Assembly (NCBI GenBank): GCA_944326365.1
Contig: CALVDR010000003.1
Location: 62,001-126,000, forward strand
DNA: 64,000 nt
Direction: 5' to 3'
Source: an uncultured Bacteroidales bacterium
GTDB lineage: Bacteria; Bacteroidota; Bacteroidia; Bacteroidales; UBA932
Position numbers and translations under genes: made by a program. Numbering within the stretch: the stretch's first letter is position 1; every line of letters begins with the position of its first letter. Below, one piece after another: positions 1 through 8,303 of this stretch. The notes under the pieces are model-generated. The model was not told the DNA's origin and made no database searches. It saw nothing but the letters and a program-made list of their open reading frames with translations.

Positions 1-2
1 TG

Positions 3-290
3 AGAAGTAAAAGTGATGAGACTAAGTCAAAATTAGACGGGAAAATAAATGAGTTGTCTGGATTGATTGAGACGAAGGCTTCTGAGATAATTGAGTTGGA
101 AGGAAAGCAAAATTCGACACTTTCTAGTATTATGTCTTCTATTAATTCCTTAAAAAGGGAACAAGAGAGCAGTCAGATATTACTTAATTCCATTCTAAAG
201 AAGCAAAAGTTAGTTATTAAAATAATAGCAATAATTACTTTGATAGTCGTTATAGCTGGCATACTATTATACTATAAGGTAATAGCGTAA
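3..290 (+). CDS. 5'-partial gene: coiled-coil protein with C-terminal membrane anchor
   Basis: The frame is open from the left edge to a TAA at 288-290, so the true start lies outside the window; the TTG at 54 is only an internal possibility. The visible 95 residues are polar and rich in Ser, Lys and Glu with a heptad-like pattern suggesting a coiled coil. They end in one strongly hydrophobic segment (core IIAIITLIVVIAGILLYY) four residues before the C-terminus. This layout suggests a tail-anchored protein, or the distal part of a larger one, with its soluble part in the cytoplasm. Function unknown. The base composition is AT-rich, like the next two genes and unlike the core region to the right. 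Confidence 0.5.
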   Translation, partial: RSKSDETKSKLDGKINELSGLIETKASEIIELEGKQNSTLSSIMSSINSLKREQESSQILLNSILKKQKLVIKIIAIITLIVVIAGILLYYKVIA

Positions 291-336
291 TATTCAGGCG
301 GTATTATAGTATTAGCATTTATTAAATATTATAAAT

Positions 337-1641
337 ATGACCAGAGTATATAAAAGCAACTTTAGATTCGTTGCCAATCGATACGAAGAATGGCAAGGTG
401 GCAGATGCATCTCAAGGGGGGAGATTGATACTGAAATCTTGGCCGAAGTGTCTGGGAACACCATTCACTTTGAACTTGATGATATTGCTGATTTGAGAAT
501 TCTCCAATCTTTTGATTTTTATTGTGGAAATGTAGATTCAGCTGATTTAGGCGACCGTATTCAGTATTCATATGCTACCTCGGATTTCAATCCCATTGTC
601 CCTATGGTTTGTCACCTCTTTTATTCTGGCAACCGAATTGAATATGTTCGTTTTGCTATGACCAATCCTGACAGATTGATTGAGTTTTATGGAGAAATGG
701 TCGAACTGGGACAACCATCTACAGGGAGTCGTTCCCAGTCTTCTGCAAATACTTCAGTTACTGCTGAAGAAGTAATGGAGGATCTTGATGACCGTGGGAT
801 GCTCAATGTAGACACATTGATGGAAAAGGCAATTATACTGTACAATAACAATGCAGATGCCAATAGCATTAAAAAGACTGAAGCAGTATCCGAAGCTCTT
901 AAATTATTTGTGGAGGCATGTAATCTTGAACGCGATGCAGTGGAAGATGGAGATAAGGATTACTCAATCTGGATGCCAAAAATACTCTTGTATATAGCAC
1001 TTTGCAATTATAAGCTTAATAATATCAATTCAGCGTATTACATTGCGAAAAAGGCATTGGCTGAAATTGACACAGTTGAAGAGCATTCTATTATTTCAGG
1101 CATCCCTAGAGAGATATATGGAGAATCTACCATTAAGGAACTCATCAGTATTATTGAAAATGATCATTGGGATGATGTTGATGAGGACATGGATGTCGAT
1201 GATGTAGATGAAACAGAGGTTGATCTTGATAATTTCTATAATCTTAAACGAAAAATAGAGCGAGAATCCAATGCTGTGGGAAATCCTGAGGCTCAGAGAA
1301 TAATTCAGCTTGTTGAAGTAGTTAGCAAGGTTCAGAGTCAATTTTGGGAAGCATGTTCTCATACTGGTGATAATACGCAAAAGTTCCAGCTTCATGAACT
1401 CTTAAACGTCATTAAAAATGCATTGTATTATTCATGGGAAAAGTTAGGATGTGGACATCATAGCGATTTTTGGGAAGAAGGTGATTCTATGTTTGATTAT
1501 ATGATGTTTGAGATGGGACCAGAAGAACGCATTAAAGCTATCATTAATATGCTTGAAGAATCTTCTCCTTTTGCTTTAGTGGAAAGGAATTCGGCAATAA
1601 CCAACGGATTACTTTCGGTATTTAGAAAAGTTGTTTTATAG
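337..1641 (+). CDS. Hypothetical 434-residue protein with TPR-like middle
   Basis: The start ATG at 337 follows an AT-rich leader. The first ~130 residues are a beta-rich globular stretch, followed by a Ser/Gln/Thr linker (about 130-145). A helical segment around 160-250 looks TPR-like (paired helices such as KILLYIALCNYKLNN then SAYYIAKKALAEID). A very acidic stretch (about 285-305, DVDEDMDVDDVDETEVD) follows, then a helical C-terminal domain. There is no signal peptide or membrane segment, so it is likely cytoplasmic. No family is recognised. It lies 46 bp after the anchored coiled-coil gene and 17 bp before the next gene, so the three may form an operon in an accessory, AT-rich block. Confidence 0.7.
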   Translation: MTRVYKSNFRFVANRYEEWQGGRCISRGEIDTEILAEVSGNTIHFELDDIADLRILQSFDFYCGNVDSADLGDRIQYSYATSDFNPIVPMVCHLFYSGNRIEYVRFAMTNPDRLIEFYGEMVELGQPSTGSRSQSSANTSVTAEEVMEDLDDRGMLNVDTLMEKAIILYNNNADANSIKKTEAVSEALKLFVEACNLERDAVEDGDKDYSIWMPKILLYIALCNYKLNNINSAYYIAKKALAEIDTVEEHSIISGIPREIYGESTIKELISIIENDHWDDVDEDMDVDDVDETEVDLDNFYNLKRKIERESNAVGNPEAQRIIQLVEVVSKVQSQFWEACSHTGDNTQKFQLHELLNVIKNALYYSWEKLGCGHHSDFWEEGDSMFDYMMFEMGPEERIKAIINMLEESSPFALVERNSAITNGLLSVFRKVVL

Positions 1642-1658
1642 TTTAATATACTTCAGGT

Positions 1659-1976
1659 ATGAAAAAAATTCGCCTTAATCCACAAATCCTGTCGACGATG
1701 TTCATTGGTTTTAACAGGCATTTATTTACTGCTCCTAAACAAGGTGATATGTATAGCGTTGATGAAGACAACCATGATTGTACTATTTATTTCACGGAAG
1801 ATTTTTGGGAAAAGTATGTTTCAGAATTGCAATCAGCATATCTACAAGGCAAGTTTGCGGCAAGTAATGCTAATAGCGATTGGACAACTCTTCTCCATAT
1901 GATACAAAGAGCATCTGATAGTGTACTTCCATCTAATGCTGCAGATTATTACAATAGCATAAAAATGTTTTTGTAG
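1659..1976 (+). CDS. Hypothetical 105-residue protein
   Basis: A small soluble protein that follows the 434-residue gene by 17 bp and shares its AT-rich composition, so they are probably co-transcribed. It is rich in aromatic and acidic residues (for example FTEDFWEKYVSELQSAY) and ends in helical sequence. It has no signal peptide and no motif I can name. Being the last gene before a 295-bp gap and a change of strand and base composition, it marks the right border of the accessory block. The reading frame is well formed, but its function cannot be assigned. Confidence 0.6.
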   Translation: MKKIRLNPQILSTMFIGFNRHLFTAPKQGDMYSVDEDNHDCTIYFTEDFWEKYVSELQSAYLQGKFAASNANSDWTTLLHMIQRASDSVLPSNAADYYNSIKMFL

Positions 1977-2127
1977 CCAGAATTTTTAAAGTACTATTGT
2001 TTTTATTTCAACAAAATATTCTGGCAAGGACAAGAATTAATTCAGGCAGAGGATTCCTGCACTTCATGTATTATTGTTCAATAGCATTCGCCTTGAACTG
2101 TTCAAAATCAAATGAATTACTCATAAT

Positions 2128-2177
2128 TAAAGTGTGTCTGTAAAGTTAATCTCTTTTCCTTTACTTGACACACTTTA
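2128..2177. repeat. 11-bp perfect inverted repeat with 28-bp loop
   Basis: TAAAGTGTGTC at 2128-2138 is exactly complementary to GACACACTTTA at 2167-2177. It lies in the 295-bp gap (1977-2271) between the rightward accessory genes and the leftward PEP/pyruvate-binding gene, so it may be a bidirectional terminator. The arms also look like short transposon ends, but no transposase is present. Nothing else recognisable is seen in the gap except a small GC hairpin (about 2246-2262) just past the stop of the leftward gene. Confidence 0.5.
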
Positions 2178-2271
2178 GTTTACAGTCTCCTTTTCCGGCA
2201 AGGATGGAGGAATCCCAGCTGTGAGCAAGTAAGCTCCTTTACAGGTATTTAGCGGTCTTGGGCCGCTCCCG

Positions 2272-5200
2272 TTATTTCAATGTACCGATAACAGCCTGGT
2301 TCGACTTGCGGTCGATATATGCGGTGAGTGAGGCCGGGGCTTCGTAGAGTTTCACGAAGCCGCCATTCCTGACGCAGTTCAGGCTGTCCAGGAAGGACGT
2401 GTCCAATGATTTTTCATCCAGAACCGTGTCTATGGTAAGATACCCCACGCCAAGCGATGTGATATTCTGGAAGAAATGCGTTCCCTGGCTCGGTTCGATG
2501 CGGAAGCCTGGAATGGCACATTCCACAATCAGTTTCGCTTCCGAAATATTGCTCCACAATACCGGTATGCCTAACCACGGGTCGGACGACCCCCATCTTC
2601 CGGGACCGATCAGCAGATAAGAATTCCCATTGTCTTTCAGTTCCTTGTTTATCTGCGATATTTCAGCAGCTATTTCTTTCGTTTTCGCACTGTCGAACAG
2701 TTCCGGATCCACATACAGGATGTGCGTCAGGCCGGATATTTCTCCAGAGCCAAGGGCATTCCCGGACCTTACGAGTACATGCTCCATGTGTTTCATCACC
2801 TGGTCTATGGAGATGTCCTGTTCTTCCGCATAGTCCACTACAGGACGGACCTGAAGGAGCTTTATGACACATTCCTGCGACGGACTGTCGGGGATGACGT
2901 CCATGGCGAATTCCATCTCCACATCACACATCATCTCTTCGCGGCACATCAGCAGCAGGTCGGAAAGGACCTGTGCGAGCGGATAGCGGCCGTATTTGAG
3001 AATGTAGTCGAAAGTGATGATACGCGGCCCTGATGCGTTGATTCCGGGGACCATCCTGTTGTCAGCCGTGCTGAATGTCGAAGCCACCAGTTCCGGATGG
3101 TTGTATTCTTTCAGAGCCTCCGATACCGGCAGGTTCACCAGATTCACCGAATCGTCACGGGACAGCATGAATGCGCCCGGCCTGAGATCCAGAGCGTACA
3201 TCGTCTTCTGCGTGTCGTTCAGCGCTATCTTCATGTCGGACAGCTGTAGTATCTTTTTCGGGAATTTCGGGATGAATCTCAGGGTATTCCCACCGTCCAC
3301 GACGGTCTTTCCCAGACCGAATGCCAGATTCACTACACCGTCCTCCGGCTTTTCCTTTCCGATAGGATAGAAGTTGACCGAACGGGCCACACCGGAAAGC
3401 ATAGGGTAATACAGTTCCCCGTGTTTCGTTCCGCATATGCTCTGGATGATGACCGCCATCTTTTCCTCGCTCAGTAGATTCCCAGTGGTGTGGATATATG
3501 TCCTGCTGCCATTGAAAAACGCCGATGCATACACGCTCTTGACGGCTTTGCGCAGCAGTCTGAGCATCTGGTCCTTGTTCTCGGTAAGCGGAATCATGTA
3601 GGTGGAATATACCCCGGCGAACGGCTGGTAGTTGCTGTCCTCCAGTTTCGAACTTGATCTCACCGCCAGGGGAGTGTCCACTGTCTTCAGAAAAGCCTTG
3701 AGTTCTTCCACCAGTTCTTCAGGAAGCCTGGACGACACGAACTCGGACAGGATCTCCTCATCCGATATGTCGGCGTCTATGACATACTGCAGGTCATTTT
3801 CCATGATGAACTGATCGAAGTAGTCCGTCGCGACCACGAGTGTCCGCGGGGTGGAGATTTTCACGCCTTCATAGCGGTTCGTAAGGCGGTATTTGGCGAT
3901 AAGGGTATTGAGGAAAGCCAGTCCTCTGGCCTTTCCTCCCAAAGATCCCTCTCCGGCTCGTGAGAACCAGATGTATTTGCCGTATGTGTCCTTGTCGAAG
4001 TGTGCGATGATGCCCCTCCCGTTCAGAGCATGGTAATCATGTATCTGCTGTGAGACATAGTTCCTGAGCTCGGCCGTCGTATTGAAATGATTTTCATGCA
4101 CTTTCCTGAACTGGTTAGCCAGGGTGAAAAGTCCGCGGGCGAAGAACCATTTGGAAAGCATGTTTTTCGAGGTGTTGTATATGAGCACGTCGTCCGGAAT
4201 GGTCTGAATGCACTCCTGAAGTTCGCTCAGATTGGCCGCACGGCCGTATTCCTGCCTGTCCTTGTCCCTGAAGACGAAGTCTCCGAACTCGAATTCTTCC
4301 CTGATGTACTCGGACAGCTGGATGATCAGTGTCTTCGAATATTTCTTCAGAAAACCAACCCCGAGCTTTCCGGCGACTTCCGCCATGTCGCCCTGGGATG
4401 ACTGGAGTATTATCGGCATGTACTGGTCCTCCTCCTTCACGAGCTTCACCAGGTCGATGCCCGCATCCGCTTTTTCGGTTTCCTGAGGATCGTTCTTGTG
4501 CAGGACAAATCCTACGTCCGAGATGATGCCCAGCATGTTGTTCCTGTATTTCCTGTACAGGTTTATGGCATCTTCGTAGTTCGTGGCCAGGAGGATTTTC
4601 GGTCGGGAGCGCTTCCTGAGTTTGCGCTGTTTCTCGTTCAGCGTTTCTTTCAGAAATTCGGCGCTCTGCTTCAGTACGAGCTTGTAGAGTTCCGGCAAGT
4701 ATGTGGAATAGTAACGTACGGAGTCTTCCACCAGCAGTATGGCCTGTACACCGACTTTCAGAATGTCGTTGTCGGCGTTGATCAGATCCTCGAACAGTTT
4801 CACTATCGCCACTATCAGCTCCGCATTGCCGTTCCAGCTGAATACATAGTCCACGCAGGAACGGTCCTGCTTTTCAAGTCTTCTGTGGATTTCCCTTGAG
4901 AAGTGGGTCAGCAGGATGAACGGGATGTTCTTGCCTTGCGGGTTGTCGGATGTCCGCGATTTCAGCTTTTTCGCGAAATTGAATATTTCCCGGTCCTTGT
5001 CATTGTACATGCAGATGACCATGTCTATGTGGTTATGGTCGGAGTCCAGGACCTTTTCCGCTTCGGCCGACGAGGTCACCCACACGAACTGCGGCGGATT
5101 GCTCAGGTTAAGTTCTATGTATTCCTTGTATATCTGCGCCTCTATCTGCCCGTCTTCTTCGAGGATGAATGCATCATAATTGCTGCATATCATCAGGATT

Positions 5201-5280
5201 TTCCTCACTCTGTAGCTCATGAGGGCACGATAGTCGGTCACGATAAGTTCTTTAAGGCTTACCGGTTCTACTGTGTTCAT
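2272..5280 (-). CDS. PEP/pyruvate-binding (PPDK N-terminal) protein with two receiver-like domains
   Basis: Residues ~27-165 and ~178-320 each look like response-regulator receiver folds. The second keeps ILLVEDS (181-187), an Asp in ISDVGF (255) and a Lys near 313. The first has lost the acidic pocket. From ~440 onward comes the ATP-grasp nucleotide-binding domain of PEP synthase/PPDK: GSLGGKARGL near 446-453, then RSSSKLEDSNYQPFAGVY near 541-558, ending with QVRPVV. The phosphohistidine swivel domain and the PEP-binding barrel are absent, so it cannot be a complete PEP synthase. It is more likely a kinase-like or regulatory protein. It is transcribed leftward, 66 bp after tpx, with a hairpin between them. 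Confidence 0.8.
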   Translation of the reverse strand: MNTVEPVSLKELIVTDYRALMSYRVRKILMICSNYDAFILEEDGQIEAQIYKEYIELNLSNPPQFVWVTSSAEAEKVLDSDHNHIDMVICMYNDKDREIFNFAKKLKSRTSDNPQGKNIPFILLTHFSREIHRRLEKQDRSCVDYVFSWNGNAELIVAIVKLFEDLINADNDILKVGVQAILLVEDSVRYYSTYLPELYKLVLKQSAEFLKETLNEKQRKLRKRSRPKILLATNYEDAINLYRKYRNNMLGIISDVGFVLHKNDPQETEKADAGIDLVKLVKEEDQYMPIILQSSQGDMAEVAGKLGVGFLKKYSKTLIIQLSEYIREEFEFGDFVFRDKDRQEYGRAANLSELQECIQTIPDDVLIYNTSKNMLSKWFFARGLFTLANQFRKVHENHFNTTAELRNYVSQQIHDYHALNGRGIIAHFDKDTYGKYIWFSRAGEGSLGGKARGLAFLNTLIAKYRLTNRYEGVKISTPRTLVVATDYFDQFIMENDLQYVIDADISDEEILSEFVSSRLPEELVEELKAFLKTVDTPLAVRSSSKLEDSNYQPFAGVYSTYMIPLTENKDQMLRLLRKAVKSVYASAFFNGSRTYIHTTGNLLSEEKMAVIIQSICGTKHGELYYPMLSGVARSVNFYPIGKEKPEDGVVNLAFGLGKTVVDGGNTLRFIPKFPKKILQLSDMKIALNDTQKTMYALDLRPGAFMLSRDDSVNLVNLPVSEALKEYNHPELVASTFSTADNRMVPGINASGPRIITFDYILKYGRYPLAQVLSDLLLMCREEMMCDVEMEFAMDVIPDSPSQECVIKLLQVRPVVDYAEEQDISIDQVMKHMEHVLVRSGNALGSGEISGLTHILYVDPELFDSAKTKEIAAEISQINKELKDNGNSYLLIGPGRWGSSDPWLGIPVLWSNISEAKLIVECAIPGFRIEPSQGTHFFQNITSLGVGYLTIDTVLDEKSLDTSFLDSLNCVRNGGFVKLYEAPASLTAYIDRKSNQAVIGTLK

Positions 5281-5298
5281 ATTTGGAAATGTTGAAAT

Positions 5299-5339
5299 AG
5301 CGGAGTCCGGCCGGCATCATGCCATGGACAAACTCCGCT
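5299..5339 (-). terminator. Hairpin between tpx and the PEP-binding gene
   Basis: AGCGGAGT (5299-5306) pairs with ACTCCGCT (5332-5339), and the loop holds a smaller palindrome GGCATCATGCC. It lies just past the tpx stop codon. There is no strong U-tract on the leftward transcript, so it could be a processing or weak termination site. Confidence 0.45.
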
Positions 5340-5346
5340 TTTGTGT

Positions 5347-5847
5347 TTATTTCAGTGCATTGAGGGCAGCTTCGTAGTCAGGCTCGGCCGTGATTTCAGG
5401 TACAAGTTCTTCGTAGATGATTTTTCCCTTTTCGTCCACGATGATTACGGCTCTGGCAGTCAGTCCTTTGAGCGGACCTTCCGTCATGGTGAGACCGTAT
5501 CTCTCATCGAAATGGCGGCACCGGAACACTGAAATCGGAATCACATTTTCTATTCCTTCAGCCGTACAGAATCTGGACTGGGCGAAAGGAAGGTCTCTTG
5601 ATACGCAAAGAACCACAGTGTCAGGCATTGATGCTGCCATCTGGTTGAATTTCCTTACTGAAGCGGCGCATACCGGCGTGTCAAGACTCGGGAATATGTT
5701 GAGCACCACTTTCTTTCCGAGAAAATCAGGAAGATGTACCGTAGTGAGGTCACCTTTGACACCTCCGAATTTAGGGGCGTCTTCACCGACTGCAGGAAGC
5801 TCTCCGCATAGTGCCACGGGAGTCCCGTTGAATTTTACTGTTGCCAT
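5347..5847 (-). CDS. tpx: Thiol peroxidase (Tpx, atypical 2-Cys peroxiredoxin)
   Basis: It reduces hydrogen peroxide and alkyl hydroperoxides in the cytoplasm or periplasm using thioredoxin as electron donor. The start MATVKFNG at 5847 matches the family's usual N-terminus; an ATG nine bases upstream is also in frame. In this numbering the peroxidatic cysteine is C60 in FPSLDTPVCAASVRKFN and the resolving cysteine is C94 in SRDLPFAQSRFCTAEG, the Tpx pair. The 166-residue length is normal. The AT-rich region upstream (5850-5900) contains TATTTTCG on the minus strand, one base off the -7 consensus, so the gene probably has its own promoter. Confidence 0.95.
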   Translation of the reverse strand: MATVKFNGTPVALCGELPAVGEDAPKFGGVKGDLTTVHLPDFLGKKVVLNIFPSLDTPVCAASVRKFNQMAASMPDTVVLCVSRDLPFAQSRFCTAEGIENVIPISVFRCRHFDERYGLTMTEGPLKGLTARAVIIVDEKGKIIYEELVPEITAEPDYEAALNALK

Positions 5848-5901
5848 GATATTCAAGGTTTTTTCGTTTCAAACCTTAAATATACGAAAATATTCACTTG
5901 A

Positions 5902-6654
5902 TTATAACAGCCGGCGTCTGAATTCCGCGACAGTGATGGCAGTGGCTACGGCTGCATTCAGGGATTCGGAGCCAGATTCGTCAGCAGGATAGGGGGGAAT
6001 GGCGATGCGCCCGCTGACCAGGCTTTCCATCTCTGGCGAAATCCCGTCAGCCTCATTCCCGGTCACGACCATGACAGTGGAGTCCGCCCCGGTTTCCAGC
6101 TCCTCCTTATACAGATTCCTCCCGTCCATGAAGGTCCCGTACACCTTTCCGCCTTTTTCCAGAACGGCGTTTGCAGCTTCCGGCAGATTTACATAGTGGA
6201 ATTTCACACGGAAAACCGCTCCCATCGTAGCCTGCACGACCTTCGGATTGAAAATGTCGACAGTCCCCTCGGCAGCAAGGACGGCATCTGCCCCGAACCA
6301 GTCAGCCACGCGCACGATAGTTCCCAGATTCCCCGGGTCGCGGATGACATCGAGCCCTAAATATAGCCCTGTCGGGCCAATGGCTTCGCGCAGGCTTCCG
6401 CCTGCAATATGGCAGTCCTCTGGCTTGCGCACCACCGCCAGCACCGGAGACGGACTGGCCAGCATGGTGATACGCGACATGGCTTCTTCTCCGATTTCAT
6501 CGCGGCGGTACACGTTTTCCACCTGAAAAGACGATGCAAGAGCCTCGGCCACGAGTTTTTCGCCTTCCACGGTGAAAAGCCCGAGCTCGTCCCTGAACTT
6601 CTTCTGTGCCAGAGATCTGATTTTCTTTATCTCGTTCTTCGAAATAGTGCCCAT
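5902..6654 (-). CDS. TrmH/SpoU-family RNA 2'-O-methyltransferase
   Basis: A 250-residue SPOUT methyltransferase that would transfer a methyl group from SAM to a ribose 2'-OH in rRNA or tRNA. The N-terminal ~80 residues form the substrate-binding domain (FTVEGEKLVAEAL). The three SpoU motifs are present: LDVIRDPGNLGTIVRVADWF, VTGNEADGI, and IPPYPADESGSESLNAAVA. I chose the ATG at 6654 (MGTISKNEIKK) because the longer frame to 6924 would run through the end of the upstream decarboxylase gene. The gene starts 22 bp after speA ends and is probably co-transcribed with it. The exact RNA target cannot be read from the sequence. Confidence 0.9.
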   Translation of the reverse strand: MGTISKNEIKKIRSLAQKKFRDELGLFTVEGEKLVAEALASSFQVENVYRRDEIGEEAMSRITMLASPSPVLAVVRKPEDCHIAGGSLREAIGPTGLYLGLDVIRDPGNLGTIVRVADWFGADAVLAAEGTVDIFNPKVVQATMGAVFRVKFHYVNLPEAANAVLEKGGKVYGTFMDGRNLYKEELETGADSTVMVVTGNEADGISPEMESLVSGRIAIPPYPADESGSESLNAAVATAITVAEFRRRLL

Positions 6655-6676
6655 AAGCGGCTCCGTCCCTTTCGGA

Positions 6677-8071
6677 TCAGTATCCGAGTATCTTGAGCAT
6701 TGACTTGTACGTCTGCTCTTTCGTGAAAAGTTTCGTGAAATACTCTCCGTTTTCGTCCCTGTCGATGATGATGTATTTCGGGGCAGGCTGCAGGCAGTGC
6801 TGGAGTCCTCCGAAACCGGAAATGGACTCCTGATATGCTCCTGTATGGAAGAACCCGATGTAGAGAGGGTCATTCCTGTCTTCCATGATAGGAAGGAAGA
6901 TGGCATTGGCATGGGAATCTGCATTGTAGTAATCCTGGCTGTCGCAAGTCAGTCCTCCCAGAAATACTCTCTGGTATTTTTCGTTCCATTTGTTTATGGG
7001 CAGAAGAATGAACCTCTGCTTGATTCCCCATGTATCCGGCAGGGTGGTCATGAAAGAGCTGTCTATCATGTACCATCTTTCCCTGTCGTTCTGCTGCTTC
7101 ATGTCAAGAACCTGGAAGATGGTAGCTCCGGACTCGCCTACGGTGAAGCTGCCGAATTCGGTGAAGATGTTCGGCTCGGGAACCCCGCGGGCATTGCACA
7201 TGGTCTTTATCTGCAGCAGGATTTCCTCAGCCATATACTCATAGTCGAAATCCATCGCCAGGGAATTCTTGATAGGGAAGCCGCCACCGATGTTCAGGGA
7301 ATCGAGCTCCGGACATATCAGTTTGAGGTCGCAGTAAACGTTCACGCACTTGGCCAGTTCGTTCCAGTAGTATGCTGTGTCGCGGATACCGGTATTGATG
7401 AAGAAATGGAGCATCTTCAGATGGAACTTGCTGCTCTTGCTGATGATGTTCTCATAGAAAGGCACGATGTCGCTGTAGCGGATTCCCAGTCTGGAGGTAT
7501 AGAACTCGAAATTAGGCTCCTCTTCCGATGCTATCCGGATACCTATGTTTATAGGGACGTTCACTAGCGCATCCAGATCCTGAAGCTCGTGCATGTTGTC
7601 GAGAACAGGGATGATGTTCTTCCATCCCGAATTGGCGAAATTCGCTATGTTCTCTATGTAGGCAGGTTTCTTGAAACCGTTGCAGATGATATACAGGTCC
7701 CTGTCGACCGCCCCCTCGTCTTCGAGGGCTTCGATGAGGTTCAGGTCGAAGGCTGACGAGGTCTCTATATGGATATCGTTTTTCAGTGCCTCCCTGAGAA
7801 CGAATTCGAAATGTGAACTTTTCGTACAGTAGCAGTAGTGGTAGTCTCCCTTGTAGTCGGCTTTGGCCATGGCTACGTTGAACATTCTCTTGGCCCGCTG
7901 TATCTGTGATGATATTTTCGGCAGGTAGGTGATCTTGAGCGGTGTTCCGTACTGGTTTATAACGTCCATCATGTTGATTCCGTGGAAGTACAGTTCCCCG
8001 TCTTCCACCTTGAATTCATCCTGCGGAAACTCGAATGTCTGGTCTATCAGATCGATGTACTTGTTCTTCAT
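6677..8071 (-). CDS. speA: Arginine decarboxylase, short Bacteroidota type (fold III PLP enzyme)
   Basis: A PLP-dependent alanine-racemase-fold decarboxylase of 464 residues, predicted to convert arginine to agmatine for polyamine synthesis. K84 in CYCTKSSHF is the expected Schiff-base lysine. LNIGGGFP binds the PLP phosphate and GGLTCDSQDYY carries the catalytic cysteine. The protein is colinear with flavobacterial proteins annotated as arginine decarboxylase, and much shorter than E. coli SpeA (about 650 residues). Substrate preference (arginine versus another basic amino acid or a carboxy-polyamine) is inferred from that similarity. A -7 box lies about 74 bp upstream at 8145-8152. Confidence 0.8.
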   Translation of the reverse strand: MKNKYIDLIDQTFEFPQDEFKVEDGELYFHGINMMDVINQYGTPLKITYLPKISSQIQRAKRMFNVAMAKADYKGDYHYCYCTKSSHFEFVLREALKNDIHIETSSAFDLNLIEALEDEGAVDRDLYIICNGFKKPAYIENIANFANSGWKNIIPVLDNMHELQDLDALVNVPINIGIRIASEEEPNFEFYTSRLGIRYSDIVPFYENIISKSSKFHLKMLHFFINTGIRDTAYYWNELAKCVNVYCDLKLICPELDSLNIGGGFPIKNSLAMDFDYEYMAEEILLQIKTMCNARGVPEPNIFTEFGSFTVGESGATIFQVLDMKQQNDRERWYMIDSSFMTTLPDTWGIKQRFILLPINKWNEKYQRVFLGGLTCDSQDYYNADSHANAIFLPIMEDRNDPLYIGFFHTGAYQESISGFGGLQHCLQPAPKYIIIDRDENGEYFTKLFTKEQTYKSMLKILGY

Positions 8072-8144
8072 CTCTGCTAATGCAATTAAGTTACTTCAGT
8101 CAATTCCAGGCAATCCGATCGTGTCGGATTCCGGATTCAGGCTG

Positions 8145-8152
8145 CAAATATA
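8145..8152 (-). promoter_or_regulatory. -7 promoter box upstream of speA
   Basis: On the minus strand this reads TATATTTG, an exact match to the Bacteroidota TAnnTTTG box. It sits 74 bp before the speA start in the 232-bp divergent gap shared with tamL. No clear -33 TTTG is seen. Confidence 0.5.
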
Positions 8153-8303
8153 TGATTTATCTCTGTCATTCCTAATCATTGCCGGATAAATATTGAATAA
8201 ATCAGGCTGGAAACGGCCGTTCACGGTATAATTGGCCGGATATCCGGCCAATTATATTTTGTTTATTGGAATTTATGGGATAATTTTGGAAGATTTTAGG
8301 AAT

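Noticed and set aside
2128..2177. Inverted repeat as a complete insertion sequence
   Set aside because: Only 28 bp lie between the arms and no transposase fragment is seen.
4087..5295. Several plus-strand open frames opposite the PEP/pyruvate-binding gene
   Set aside because: No domain or signal; the minus-strand frame carries clear ATP-grasp motifs.
6655..6924. Upstream extension of the TrmH-family gene to 6924
   Set aside because: It runs through the 3' end of the arginine decarboxylase gene and has no family similarity; MGTISKNEIKK at 6654 is the normal start.
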